Source: Rheinheimera sp. UJ63
Lineage (GTDB): Bacteria > Pseudomonadota > Gammaproteobacteria > Enterobacterales > Alteromonadaceae
Assembly (NCBI RefSeq): GCF_021568285.1
Contig: NZ_JAKGTQ010000002.1
Span: 434,001-498,000 of the forward strand
Direction of reading: 5' to 3'
DNA length: 64,000 nt
Shown: positions 44,521 through 53,628 of the stretch, piece after piece
How the letters are laid out: every line of letters begins with the position of its first letter
How positions within the stretch are numbered: position 1 is the first letter of the stretch
The notes under the pieces: generated by a model
What the model saw: the letters and a program-made list of their open reading frames with translations, nothing else
The model's database searches: none
Told to the model about the DNA's origin: nothing
Translations under genes and position numbers: made by a program

Positions 44521-46367
44521 ACAAGAATTCAACTTGGCAGGTATGCATGGTGATCAGTTTGCTGCTGTTGGCACTGATTTATGCACTGCCTAATCTGTAT
44601 CCAGCCGATCCGGCACTGAGTATCAGTGCAACCCGTGGCGCGAAAATCAGCGAACAAACTCAGGCGCAGTTAAGCCAAACGCTGCAACAAGCGAATATCC
44701 CCGTTAAAGCCCTGCAATTACAAGACGGTCAATTACTGTTACGTTTTGCTGATACCGAAGCACAGTTACAAGCGCAAACGCTGTTCAACAAAACACTTGA
44801 TCATAATTATGTTACGGCCTTGAGTTTAGCGCCTGCCACGCCCGCGTGGTTAGCCCGGATTGGTGCGACGCCAATGAAGTTGGGTTTAGACTTACGCGGT
44901 GGCGTGCATTTTTTGTTAGCGGTGGATATGCAAGCGGCACAGCAAAAACACATGAATGATTTGCAGCAACGACTGCGTGTGGAAATGCGGCAAGCCGATA
45001 TCCGTTATCGCAGCGTGCAAGCCGATCCAACTGATGCTCAACTGCAGATTGCACTGCGAAGTGCTGCTGATTTAGCCTCGTTAGAATCACTGCTGTCAAA
45101 ACGAGATCGACAGTGGTTGCTCAGTCGTGCCGATGATGGTGTTACTTTGCTGTTGCAACTGTCAGAGCTGCAATTAAAAGCGCTGCGTGAAGAGGCGCTG
45201 GAGCAAAATATAACGATTTTGCGTAATCGGGTAAACGAAATTGGTGTGGCCGAGCCGATTGTGCAGCGCCAAGGTGCCGATCGGATTATTGTGCAATTAC
45301 CCGGTGTGCAAGATACCGCGCAAGCCAAAGAGATTTTAGGGGCGACGGCTTCGTTAGAGTTTCGCCTGGTGAACACTCAAGCTGATTTAGCCGCTGCGCT
45401 CGCCGGTCGCGTACCCGCCGATGCTGAGCTATTCCAAACCCGTGACGGGCAGCCCATTTTACTTGAAAAACGTATTATGCTGACCGGGGATCGGATCACC
45501 GATGCCAGCTCTGGCTACGATGAATATGGCATGCCGCAAGTCAGTATTATGTTGGATGCACAGGGTGGCGAATTGCTATCGGCAGGCACTAAAAACGCCA
45601 CCGGGCGGCGCATGGCGTCGGTGTTTGTTGAATACAAAGCCAGTGCCGAGCGTGCTGAGGATGGCAGTGCCGTGCTGATTAAACAGCAAGAGGTGATAAA
45701 TGATGCCACCATTCGTATGCGCCTTGGCCATAGTTTTCAAATTACCGGTTTAAGCTCGTCTGCTGAAGCTCAACAGCTGGCGTCGTTATTACGCGCGGGC
45801 GCCTTAATCGCACCGATCCAAATCTTAGAAGAACGCAGCATCGGCCCTAGTTTAGGCCAAGAAAATATTAAGCTTGGTATGCAAGCCATCTCTTTTGGCA
45901 TGCTGGCCGTGTTGTTGTTTATGCTGGTGTATTACAAAGGCTTTGGTTTGGTCGCGAATGTTGCTTTGCTCGCCAATGTGGTGTTGCTGGTAGGGTTATT
46001 GTCGATGATCCCTGGCGCCACCCTAAGTTTGCCCGGCATGGCCGGCATAGTGTTAACCGTAGGCATGGCAGTGGATGCCAATGTGTTGATCTTTGAGCGG
46101 ATCAGAGAAGAGCTCAGCGCAGGGCGCTCTGTGCAACAGGCTATTCATGAAGGCTACGATCGCGCCTTTGCCACCATTGCCGATTCCAATATTACCACCT
46201 TGTTAGTGGCATTAATTCTGTTTGGCATTGGCACCGGCCCGGTGAAAGGTTTTGCTATTACGCTGGCGCTAGGGATTTTAACGTCAATTTTCACTGCGGT
46301 GCTGTGTACCCGCCTAATCGTCAACATGATTTGGGGTGGCCGCCGTGTGCAGTCACTGTCTATTTAA
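44514..46367 (+). CDS. secD: Protein translocase subunit SecD
   Basis: 617 residues, the usual gammaproteobacterial length. N-terminal helix, then the periplasmic P1 region with the D1 motif LGLDLRGGVHFLL near residue 120, and the five-helix export domain with LPGMAGIVLTVGMAVDANVL and FERIREELSAG near residue 520, including the conserved membrane Asp. It uses ion flow to pull proteins through SecYEG. There is no yajC, tgt or queA nearby, so this is likely a second secDF set like SecDF2 of Vibrio. Preceded by the leader and microprotein. Confidence 0.94.
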   Translation: MLNKNSTWQVCMVISLLLLALIYALPNLYPADPALSISATRGAKISEQTQAQLSQTLQQANIPVKALQLQDGQLLLRFADTEAQLQAQTLFNKTLDHNYVTALSLAPATPAWLARIGATPMKLGLDLRGGVHFLLAVDMQAAQQKHMNDLQQRLRVEMRQADIRYRSVQADPTDAQLQIALRSAADLASLESLLSKRDRQWLLSRADDGVTLLLQLSELQLKALREEALEQNITILRNRVNEIGVAEPIVQRQGADRIIVQLPGVQDTAQAKEILGATASLEFRLVNTQADLAAALAGRVPADAELFQTRDGQPILLEKRIMLTGDRITDASSGYDEYGMPQVSIMLDAQGGELLSAGTKNATGRRMASVFVEYKASAERAEDGSAVLIKQQEVINDATIRMRLGHSFQITGLSSSAEAQQLASLLRAGALIAPIQILEERSIGPSLGQENIKLGMQAISFGMLAVLLFMLVYYKGFGLVANVALLANVVLLVGLLSMIPGATLSLPGMAGIVLTVGMAVDANVLIFERIREELSAGRSVQQAIHEGYDRAFATIADSNITTLLVALILFGIGTGPVKGFAITLALGILTSIFTAVLCTRLIVNMIWGGRRVQSLSI

Positions 46368-46377
46368 GGGGTATTTG

Positions 46378-47322
46378 ATGCAAGTATTTAACTTTACACA
46401 ACCGGCTAATTTTATGCGTTATAAATGGCTGGCCGTGAGTGTGTCTGTGCTACTGGTGCTTAGCTCGTTGATGCTATTAGCCACGCGTGGTTTAAATTGG
46501 GGGTTAGATTTTACTGGCGGTACAGTGATTGAAGTGGCATTTCAGCAAGCCGCTAATTTGGTGCAAGTGCGCGAGGTTTTAGCCGGTGCCGGTTATGCCG
46601 ATGCCGTTGTGCAATTGTTTGGCAGTAGTCAGGATGTGTTAATCCGTATCCCGTTGCAGCAGGGGCTTGCACAAACACAACTGGGCAGCACGGTATTAAG
46701 CGCGTTAACGCAGCAGATTGATCCTCTGATCAGTATGCAGCGCATTGAGTTTGTGGGGCCAAGTGTTGGCGCGGGCTTAAAGCAAGATGGGGGCTTAGCG
46801 TTGCTAGTCGCCTTATTAGGTATTTTACTCTATGTCACCCTGCGCTTTGAATGGCGCTTGTCACTTGGGGCCGTTTTGGCTTTAGGGCACGATGTAATTT
46901 TAACGCTGGGTTTATTTTCATTATTGCAGTTAGAGTTTGATCTGACGGTTTTAGCGGCGGTGTTGGCGCTGATTGGTTATTCAATCAACGATACGATTGT
47001 GGTATTTGATCGCATTCGTGAGAGCTTTCGCAAACTGCGTGATAGTAGCGCGGAAGAAACCATTAACCATGCTATTACCACCACCTTAAACCGTACGGTT
47101 ATTACCTCGTTAACTACACTATTGGTGTTACTGGTACTGTTTTATATGGGAGGTGCACTGATCCATGGTTTTGCAACGGCGTTGTTGTTCGGCATTCTGG
47201 TCGGCACCTATTCGTCAGTTTATGTGGCCAGTGCCATCGCCTTAGTGTTGGGTTTAACGCGGGAAGATTTGCTGGTGCCCGTGATTGAGAAAGAAGGCGC
47301 CACGAATGATTTGCCACTATAA
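46378..47322 (+). CDS. secF: Protein translocase subunit SecF
   Basis: 314 residues. It has the N-terminal NWGLDFTGGTVIEV motif near residue 45, and the membrane motif GYSINDTIVVFDRIRE near residue 210, followed by TTLNRTVITSLTTLL. The ATG at 46378 has AAGGGG upstream, 10 bp after the secD stop. It forms the SecDF complex with the upstream gene. A terminator follows at 47381. Confidence 0.94.
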   Translation: MQVFNFTQPANFMRYKWLAVSVSVLLVLSSLMLLATRGLNWGLDFTGGTVIEVAFQQAANLVQVREVLAGAGYADAVVQLFGSSQDVLIRIPLQQGLAQTQLGSTVLSALTQQIDPLISMQRIEFVGPSVGAGLKQDGGLALLVALLGILLYVTLRFEWRLSLGAVLALGHDVILTLGLFSLLQLEFDLTVLAAVLALIGYSINDTIVVFDRIRESFRKLRDSSAEETINHAITTTLNRTVITSLTTLLVLLVLFYMGGALIHGFATALLFGILVGTYSSVYVASAIALVLGLTREDLLVPVIEKEGATNDLPL

Positions 47323-47380
47323 AAGTGCTTAAGGGTAGGTCGTTAATCATTTGACGTTCAGCTAAGCTAATTAGGGCAGA

Positions 47381-47417
47381 AAAGAGCACCGGTCATCGGA
47401 TATGAGCGGTGCTCTTT
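47381..47417. terminator. Bidirectional terminator after secF
   Basis: AAAGAGCACCG (47381-47391) pairs perfectly with CGGTGCTCTTT (47407-47417) around a 15-base loop, with A's before and T's within the right arm. It lies 59 bp after the secF stop. Confidence 0.75.
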
Positions 47418-47460
47418 AAAGCAACCAGGGGTATCAGCACGCTATTGAGGGGGAGAGCCG

Positions 47461-47496
47461 CTCAGTTGAAAAGGACCTGAGTCCTTTTCAACTGAG
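47461..47496. repeat. Perfect 16-bp hairpin between secF and asnB
   Basis: CTCAGTTGAAAAGGAC is followed by CTGA and then its exact complement, a 36-bp near-palindrome. There is no U-tract on either side, so its role as a terminator is doubtful. It lies 83 bp from the asnB stop. Confidence 0.7.
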
Positions 47497-47578
47497 TTAC
47501 TGTGCCACAACAATAAAAGTGTTCTGTGTAGCGGTTGCGCTTTTTCAGGCAACTTTTATAGCTAAAAAACGCGATGGC

Positions 47579-49243
47579 TTAATAACCTTGTGCGTGAACA
47601 TCTCGAACCGCCCGGCCCGAAGGATCGGTCATTTCAGCCATTTTGGCATCCCAAGCTAAGGCTTCTGGTGTGGAACAAGCGACAGACTTACCGCCTGGCA
47701 CACAAGAGATGGCACCTGCATGTGGGAAATGCTCTTCAAAGATCACCCGGTAGTAATAGGCTTCTTTGCTATCTGGCGTGTTGACCGGGAAGCGGAAGCT
47801 GGCGGTGGCCATCTGCTGATCAGACACTTCTTTTGCGGCATGCGCTTTTAAACTGTCAATCCAGTTGTAACCGACACCGTCCGAGAATTGCTCTTTTTGC
47901 CGCCATAAAATTTCATTAGGCAGTAAACCCTCAAATGCATGGCGTAAAATGTGTTTCTCCATTTTGCCACCACCGCACATTTTCGCTTGTGGGTTTAAGC
48001 GCATAGCCACATCCATAAATTCTTTATCTAGGAACGGCACACGCGCTTCAATACCCCAAGCTGACATGGCTTTGTTAGCACGATTACAATCGAACAAATG
48101 TAAACGATCTAATTTACGCAGTGTTTCTTCATGGAACTCTTTGGCATTCGGCGCTTTATGGAAATATAAATAACCACCAAACAGTTCATCTGAGCCTTCG
48201 CCAGATAACACCATTTTAATGCCCATGGCTTTAATTTTACGAGCCATCAGATACATCGGTGTGGAAGCACGGATCGTGGTCACATCATAGGTTTCTAGGT
48301 GATAAACCACATCACGCAGCGAGTCTAATGCCTCTTGCACGCTAAAGTGCACCGTGTGATGCACAGTACCAATGGCATCAGCTACTTTTTGGGCGGCAAT
48401 CAGATCAGGCGAGCCGGGTAAACCGACGGCAAAAGAGTGCAAACGGGGCCACCAAGCTTCTGATTGATCATCATCTTCGACACGGCGCTTAGCAAATTGC
48501 TGAGCAATAGCTGAAATTAAGGACGAGTCTAAACCGCCGGATAACAATACCCCATAAGGGACGTCTGACATCAGGTGGGTTTTTACGCTGTGCTCAAGCG
48601 CTTCGCGCAGCTCAGTTTCATTGGCAGGGTTATCTTTAACCGCATCGAAACTTTGCCAATCGCGTTGATAGTACTGACGCAGTTCACCAATTTTGCTATC
48701 AAAATAATGGCCTGGCGGGAATTCTTTGATTTGCTTACAAACCGGTACTAGCGCTTTTAACTCTGAGGCGACAAATAGCTGACCATGTTCGTCATAACCG
48801 TAATACAACGGAATAATGCCCATATGATCACGCGCAATTAAATAGCGTTGCTGTTCAGCATCATACAAAATAAAGGCAAACATGCCGTGCAGCTGATCAA
48901 TAAATTCAGCACCGTGCTCTAAATACAACGGTAAGATCACTTCACAATCCGATTTTGTTTTAAACGGATAGGGCGTACTCAAGGTTTTTTCGAGTGCTTT
49001 ATGATTGTAGATCTCACCATTCACTGCCAGAATGTGATTTCGCTCGGTATTAATGAGAGGTTGGGCACCATTTTCAGTATCTACAATCGCTAGGCGCTCA
49101 TGCACCAGAATAGCATTATCATCGTTCCAAATGCCTGACCAGTCAGGACCACGATGACGTAATAACTTAGATAACTGCAGCGCTTGCTGGCGCAATGCTT
49201 TAACATCTGTCTTGATGTCAAGCACCCCAAATATCGAACACAT
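47579..49243 (-). CDS. asnB: Asparagine synthetase B (glutamine-hydrolysing)
   Basis: 554 residues, as E. coli AsnB. The glutaminase nucleophile is Cys2 (MCSIFGVLD), followed by the glutamine site motifs RHRGPDWSG and VNGEIYNHKALE. The synthetase half has the pyrophosphate loop LLSGGLDSSLISA near residue 235 and VLSGEGSDELFGGYLYFH near 345. Makes asparagine from aspartate, ATP and glutamine. The 163-bp upstream region holds an inverted GTACG/CGTAC pair at 49292-49307, a possible operator. Confidence 0.95.
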   Translation of the reverse strand: MCSIFGVLDIKTDVKALRQQALQLSKLLRHRGPDWSGIWNDDNAILVHERLAIVDTENGAQPLINTERNHILAVNGEIYNHKALEKTLSTPYPFKTKSDCEVILPLYLEHGAEFIDQLHGMFAFILYDAEQQRYLIARDHMGIIPLYYGYDEHGQLFVASELKALVPVCKQIKEFPPGHYFDSKIGELRQYYQRDWQSFDAVKDNPANETELREALEHSVKTHLMSDVPYGVLLSGGLDSSLISAIAQQFAKRRVEDDDQSEAWWPRLHSFAVGLPGSPDLIAAQKVADAIGTVHHTVHFSVQEALDSLRDVVYHLETYDVTTIRASTPMYLMARKIKAMGIKMVLSGEGSDELFGGYLYFHKAPNAKEFHEETLRKLDRLHLFDCNRANKAMSAWGIEARVPFLDKEFMDVAMRLNPQAKMCGGGKMEKHILRHAFEGLLPNEILWRQKEQFSDGVGYNWIDSLKAHAAKEVSDQQMATASFRFPVNTPDSKEAYYYRVIFEEHFPHAGAISCVPGGKSVACSTPEALAWDAKMAEMTDPSGRAVRDVHAQGY

Positions 49244-49406
49244 GATAACCTCTGATAATCAAATTAATAACACAATAAGTTTTGGCAGTATGTACGTCTA
49301 TACGTACCCGTTGAATGTGCCATGCTAGCGTTAAATTGCAAGTGCTTTTTGGTTTATTTCCTTTAATAGTCCAAAAAATAACCACTCTCGTCAAATGTGA
49401 AAGCTT

Positions 49407-50228
49407 ATGAATAAAAAATCAGCAAAAAACCGCTTTAACGCCCCCGCCAACTGGTCGGCGCAGTATTTAAGCACTAACCCGATCTTCAGCGAGTTGTGTC
49501 AGTTGTTTCCACTGACCGAACTTAACAACTGGCCAACCTTAGTGCAACTTAATCATTGGTTGGGCCAAAGCGATTATCGCTTGGTGGACGATGCGCTGTT
49601 GCAAGCTGACGGACGTTACTACGAAGCTTTTATTTTTGCGACGTCGCACATTCCGACCCGTGCTGAAAATTGGCATGATCTGTTTGGCGGTTTAATTTGG
49701 GGGTTGTTTCCTAAAACCAAACGTCAGATCAACCAGCTGCACATCAGCGAAATGGCCTTACATGGACAACAGCAGCGCAGTAAAATTCGCAACAAATTAA
49801 CCTTGCTGGATGAATGTGGTGTGCTGATTGCGCTGGAGCCGAGCGCTCAGGCACATCGTCAGTGGTTACAACAACATGCTTGGCGGCGCAGTTTTTGGCA
49901 GCAGCGCCATGATTGGCAGCACGCTATCGTGCCAGTGATTTTCGGCCATGCTATTTATGAAATGGCCACTCAACCCTTTATCGGCTTAACCGCGAAAACC
50001 TGGTTTATTGATGTGCCTACCGGTTTTAGCCAATGGGCTTTAACAGATCGTTACACTTTTCTCGATGAAAAACTCTCTCAACAAATTGCTAACACTGAGC
50101 AACTGCTTAATAATGACCAGCTTACACCTTTGCCGTTATTAGGCTTACCCGGTTGGTATGCTGATAATAATGCAGAGGTTTTTTATGCCAATACGGAGTA
50201 TTTTCGTCCACGCAAGACTCAACAATAG
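49407..50228 (+). CDS. DUF3025-domain protein
   Basis: 273 residues, soluble. The core contains ATSHIPTRAENWHDLFGGLI and WGLFPKTKRQINQLH. The C-terminus PLPLLGLPGWYADN followed by FYANTEYFRPR is the typical end of DUF3025. The function is unknown in the literature I know. It lies 9 bp before natA, so is probably cotranscribed with the ABC exporter. Confidence 0.82.
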   Translation: MNKKSAKNRFNAPANWSAQYLSTNPIFSELCQLFPLTELNNWPTLVQLNHWLGQSDYRLVDDALLQADGRYYEAFIFATSHIPTRAENWHDLFGGLIWGLFPKTKRQINQLHISEMALHGQQQRSKIRNKLTLLDECGVLIALEPSAQAHRQWLQQHAWRRSFWQQRHDWQHAIVPVIFGHAIYEMATQPFIGLTAKTWFIDVPTGFSQWALTDRYTFLDEKLSQQIANTEQLLNNDQLTPLPLLGLPGWYADNNAEVFYANTEYFRPRKTQQ

Positions 50229-50237
50229 GACTGTTAG

Positions 50238-51038
50238 ATGATAGAAATAAAACAACTTGCCAAGGGCTTTACGTTAAGTAAAGGCAATAAGTTATCTGAT
50301 ACAGAGAAACAGGATGTTCGCTACAGTAATAAAGTCTTTCATTCGGTACGTGATGTCAGTTTTACCTGTGGTCAGGGTGAAGTGTTAGGCTTGCTTGGCC
50401 CGAATGGCGCGGGTAAAACCACGACGTTACGGATGCTGTCAACGGCCTTAAAACCCGATGCGGGTGCGGTGTTGATTAACGGTGTGGATGTGTTAAAAGA
50501 ACCCGTAAAAGCGCGTAAGTTAATTGGTTTTTTATCAGCGGATACCGGCTTATATGGCAAATTAACCGCCTATGAAAATATTGCTTATTTTGCCAAATTA
50601 CATGGTATGTCTGATGCGGCCATTAAAAAGCGCATTGATGAGCTGTTTACTTTGCTGAACATGCACGATTTTGCCAATCGGCGTGCCGATAATATGTCTA
50701 CTGGTATGAAACAAAAAACGGCGATAGCGCGGGCGGTAGTTCATTCCCCCAAAGTGGTGATTTTCGATGAGCCGACCACAGGTTTAGACATCATGACCGT
50801 GCAAACGGTATTAGATTTTATTCAGTCGTTAAAAACGACAGGGATCCCAGTGATTTTCTCTACTCACCACTTAGATGAAGTGGCGAGTTTGTGTGATCGT
50901 GTGGTGGTCATTGATAAAGGGATCAGCAGCTTTTCGGGTGCTTTGGCACAATTTAGTGCCTTAAGTGCCACGGGCGATTTACGTCAGGCCTTTTTATCTG
51001 TCTTACAGCAACAACCTGCAGCACAAGGAGCCGTCTAA
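50238..51038 (+). CDS. natA: ABC transporter ATP-binding protein (NatA-like)
   Basis: 266 residues. Walker A GLLGPNGAGKTTTLRML near residue 55, signature NMSTGMKQKTAIARA near 155, Walker B VVIFDEPTTGLD near 178, switch His in FSTHHLDEVA. Sequence and pairing with an ABC-2 permease fit the NatAB group, known for Na+ extrusion in Bacillus. The substrate here is unproven. Its stop overlaps the natB start (TAATG). Confidence 0.85.
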   Translation: MIEIKQLAKGFTLSKGNKLSDTEKQDVRYSNKVFHSVRDVSFTCGQGEVLGLLGPNGAGKTTTLRMLSTALKPDAGAVLINGVDVLKEPVKARKLIGFLSADTGLYGKLTAYENIAYFAKLHGMSDAAIKKRIDELFTLLNMHDFANRRADNMSTGMKQKTAIARAVVHSPKVVIFDEPTTGLDIMTVQTVLDFIQSLKTTGIPVIFSTHHLDEVASLCDRVVVIDKGISSFSGALAQFSALSATGDLRQAFLSVLQQQPAAQGAV

Positions 51039-52240
51039 TGTGGCAAGTTTATCTGAAAGAACTTACGGAATTAATGCGGGATAAAAAAACATTAATTTTC
51101 GTGATCCTACTGCCAATTTTTATTTTTCCGGTGATCTTCGGCATTATGGGCTTGGTGTTATCTTCAACCACCAATAAAGCCATGCAAGAGCAACATCGCT
51201 ACGTCATTATTAACGAGCAGCAAGCTCCTGAGTTTACCCAAGCGTTGTTTTATCATAAAAACTTTAAGCAGGTGACAACCTCATTGACCGAGCCTGAAGC
51301 GTTGATTGCGGCTATTCGTGCCGGTGATTTTGACGTAGCCGTGGTGATCCCTGCTGATTTTCAAGCAAAACAACAAGCCGTTGAACAAAGCCAATGGCAG
51401 CTGATTTATAACCAAGCTAGCCAGTTAGACTTTATGTCTCGTTATTTTAATGAAATGCTTGAAAATTATACCGGTACTTTGCAACGTCAATCCTTAAGTG
51501 CACTGGGTGTTGATCCTGAAAAACTAACTGCGATTTTAAAACCCGTGTCGGTTGAAAAACTGGATACGGCAGCGAAACGTGAAAATCTGGGTGAAAAATT
51601 TGGGGCCTTAGTGGCTTATATTTTGATCCCGTTGTGCTTGCTCGGCGCGTCTTATCCGGCGATTGACATGGGCGCGGGGGAGAAAGAGCGGGGTACGCTA
51701 GAAACCTTGTTAATTTGTCCGATTAGCCGCACTGCCATTGTATTGGGTAAATTTGCTACGGTACTGACGACAGGCTTGGCGGGGGCACTGATCACGGTAG
51801 CCAGCTTCGGTATATGGGGCGCGGTGATAGGCTCTTTTGCCGGTTTTTCAGTGGTTAAAGAGGCGATGGGAGCGATTTCTGTACCAGAGTTGTTGTTGAT
51901 TTTTATGATGATCGTACCAACGTCGGCCATCTTTGCCTCTTTATTATTGGCGATCTCGATTTATGCCAAAACCTTTAAAGAAGCGCAAAACTACATGAGC
52001 CCGCTCAGTATTTTGATGTTTGTTCCTCTTGCTGCCGCCATGATGCCAGGTGTTGAGTTAAATGCGAAAACCGCTTTTATTCCGGTAATGAATGTCGCGT
52101 TAGCCATTAAAGAGTTGATTAAAGGTACGGCGGAAACCAGTATGATTGCGCTGATTTTTGGTGCGACAGTGCTATTAGCTGCAGCATTAATTGCCTTTTG
52201 TGTGCACTGGTTCCAACAAGAAAAAGTGCTGTTTCGTTAA
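51038..52240 (+). CDS. natB: ABC-2 type permease (NatB-like)
   Basis: 400 residues: one N-terminal helix after MWQVYLKELTELMRDKKT, a large extracytoplasmic domain of about 140 residues, then five or six helices beginning near IPLCLLGASYPAIDMGAGEK. The motif GAGEKERGTLETLLICP is typical of Na+ exporter NatB permeases. It partners NatA; the genes overlap by one base. Confidence 0.85.
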   Translation: MWQVYLKELTELMRDKKTLIFVILLPIFIFPVIFGIMGLVLSSTTNKAMQEQHRYVIINEQQAPEFTQALFYHKNFKQVTTSLTEPEALIAAIRAGDFDVAVVIPADFQAKQQAVEQSQWQLIYNQASQLDFMSRYFNEMLENYTGTLQRQSLSALGVDPEKLTAILKPVSVEKLDTAAKRENLGEKFGALVAYILIPLCLLGASYPAIDMGAGEKERGTLETLLICPISRTAIVLGKFATVLTTGLAGALITVASFGIWGAVIGSFAGFSVVKEAMGAISVPELLLIFMMIVPTSAIFASLLLAISIYAKTFKEAQNYMSPLSILMFVPLAAAMMPGVELNAKTAFIPVMNVALAIKELIKGTAETSMIALIFGATVLLAAALIAFCVHWFQQEKVLFR

Positions 52241-52257
52241 ATGGCAACTAAAAGCTA

Positions 52258-52276
52258 TTGATAACGATTCGCAATA
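52258..52276. promoter_or_regulatory. Possible Fur box upstream of bfd
   Basis: TTGATAACGATTCGCAATA resembles the Fur consensus (TGATAAT repeats), with a good left half and a poor right half. It is 40 bp before the bfd start. bfd genes are commonly Fur-repressed. Binding is inferred. Confidence 0.4.
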
Positions 52277-52284
52277 GTATTAAT

Positions 52285-52317
52285 ATGGCGTGGTGTCCAG
52301 AACGGAGATCACGCCAT
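52285..52317 (+). promoter_or_regulatory. Leader hairpin that encloses the bfd ribosome-binding site
   Basis: ATGGCGTG (52285-52292) pairs with CACGCCAT (52310-52317). The right arm ends in the first two bases of the bfd start codon, and the Shine-Dalgarno CGGAG lies in the 17-base loop. The fold would slow initiation, so some translational control is possible. Confidence 0.45.
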
Positions 52318-52531
52318 GTTCATTTGTGTTTGCAAAGCGGTATCTGACAAAGCCATTAAGCAGGCTATTGCTGAAGGTGCAGATTCAATGCGCGCACTCA
52401 AAAATCAGCTGGGGGTAGGCTCTCAGTGTGGTAAATGTCTGTGTCAGGCAGCACAGTTGCTGCATAATGAACTGGTGAAGCAACAACCGAACGCCGATAT
52501 TATCGATAAGTTAGCAAAACCGGCTGCTTAA
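52316..52531 (+). CDS. bfd: Bacterioferritin-associated ferredoxin
   Basis: 71 residues with a [2Fe-2S] site: CVC at residues 4-6 and CGKC in VGSQCGKCLCQAA, the Bfd_Fer2 spacing. Known Bfd reduces ferric iron in bacterioferritin to release it. No bfr gene is nearby. A Fur-like site and a hairpin lie upstream. Confidence 0.9.
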   Translation: MFICVCKAVSDKAIKQAIAEGADSMRALKNQLGVGSQCGKCLCQAAQLLHNELVKQQPNADIIDKLAKPAA

Positions 52532-52692
52532 GTTCGTACACAATTAATTCCGCTTATCGCCACATTTCTATTTTCATTCCGTCGCAAAGCCCAGCATAAT
52601 AGCTCAATCTTGCTCATACAGAGGCCTGTAAAGGCGTTGCTGTATAGTAAACGTGGTTTTGTGAAGGTAAGTCGAACGCTTTGGAGCAGTTA

Positions 52693-53583
52693 ATGGATAA
52701 GATTAAGCAGGTTGCCATCGTCGGTGGTGTACATGGTAATGAGTTTTCAGGGATCTACTTGGTGAAACACTATCAAGCTGAGCCTGAGCGCTGCCGTCGT
52801 ACCAGTTTTACAACTGAAACGGTCTGGGCTAATCCTGCGGCTTATGCTGCGAATAAGCGCTATTTGCACAGTGATTTAAATCGACAATTTAAAAACGTGG
52901 ATCTGGCAAACCCTGAACTTACCGATTACGAACAAAGCCGAGCTAAAGTGTTAAACGCCCAGTTAGGTCCCAAAGGCGCTGCGCGCACCGATCTGCTGAT
53001 CGATTTACACAACACCACCAGTAATATGGGCGCTTGTTTGATTTTGACGCAAGCAGGGCCTTTTTATAATAAAATGGCGGCCTACGTTAAAATGAACATG
53101 CCAGAAGCGATAATTTCGCGTGATGAAGATCATTTCGCGGCAGAAGAGCACGCTTTAATGTGTACCTTAGGCCGTTACGGCGTGTTGGTCGAAGTAGGGC
53201 CACAGCCACAATCGGTTTTACGCCAGGATGTGTTAGAGTTAATGCAAACAATGGTGCAGCACATTCTTGATTTTGTTGAGCTTTACAATCAGGATAACTT
53301 GCCAGCCTTACCGAAAAAAACCGACGCGTTTCGTTACTTACATTCGATTAAGTTACCGATGAATGCGGCGGGGGAGCGCATGGGTATGGTGCATAAAAAT
53401 GTGCAAGATCGTGATTATCAACCGATTAACCCAGGCGATCCAATCTTCACCTTGTTTGATGGTACTGAAGTACTTTATGAAGGTGAAAATGTAGTTTATC
53501 CTACCTTTATTAATGAAGCGGCTTATTATGATAATAATTTGGCGATGTCATTAAATGAAAAAGTCATTATAGAATTGGAATAA
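52693..53583 (+). CDS. Aspartoacylase (N-acetylaspartate deacylase family)
   Basis: 296 residues, a zinc carboxypeptidase-like enzyme very similar in motif order to animal ASPA: zinc ligands in IVGGVHGNEFSG, SDLNRQFKN, the third ligand in LIDLHNTTSNMGACLIL, the catalytic Glu in VLVEVGPQPQSVLR, and PTFINEAAYYDN at the end. Predicted to hydrolyse N-acyl-aspartate or a similar N-acyl amino acid. The ATG at 52693 has GGAG upstream. A terminator follows at once, so it is a single-gene unit. Confidence 0.9.
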   Translation: MDKIKQVAIVGGVHGNEFSGIYLVKHYQAEPERCRRTSFTTETVWANPAAYAANKRYLHSDLNRQFKNVDLANPELTDYEQSRAKVLNAQLGPKGAARTDLLIDLHNTTSNMGACLILTQAGPFYNKMAAYVKMNMPEAIISRDEDHFAAEEHALMCTLGRYGVLVEVGPQPQSVLRQDVLELMQTMVQHILDFVELYNQDNLPALPKKTDAFRYLHSIKLPMNAAGERMGMVHKNVQDRDYQPINPGDPIFTLFDGTEVLYEGENVVYPTFINEAAYYDNNLAMSLNEKVIIELE

Positions 53584-53584
53584 A

Positions 53585-53613
53585 AAAGGCGTGCGCTAAA
53601 CGAGTACGCCTTT
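53585..53613 (+). terminator. Terminator after the aspartoacylase gene
   Basis: AAAGGCGT (53585-53592) pairs with ACGCCTTT (53606-53613), an 8-bp stem directly after the stop codon, with a short T/A tail. Confidence 0.65.
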
Positions 53614-53628
53614 AAACATAGGATGTGT

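Noticed and set aside
49292-49307. GTACG/CGTAC inverted pair upstream of asnB as a firm operator
   Set aside because: Five-base arms are weak evidence; noted only in the asnB entry.
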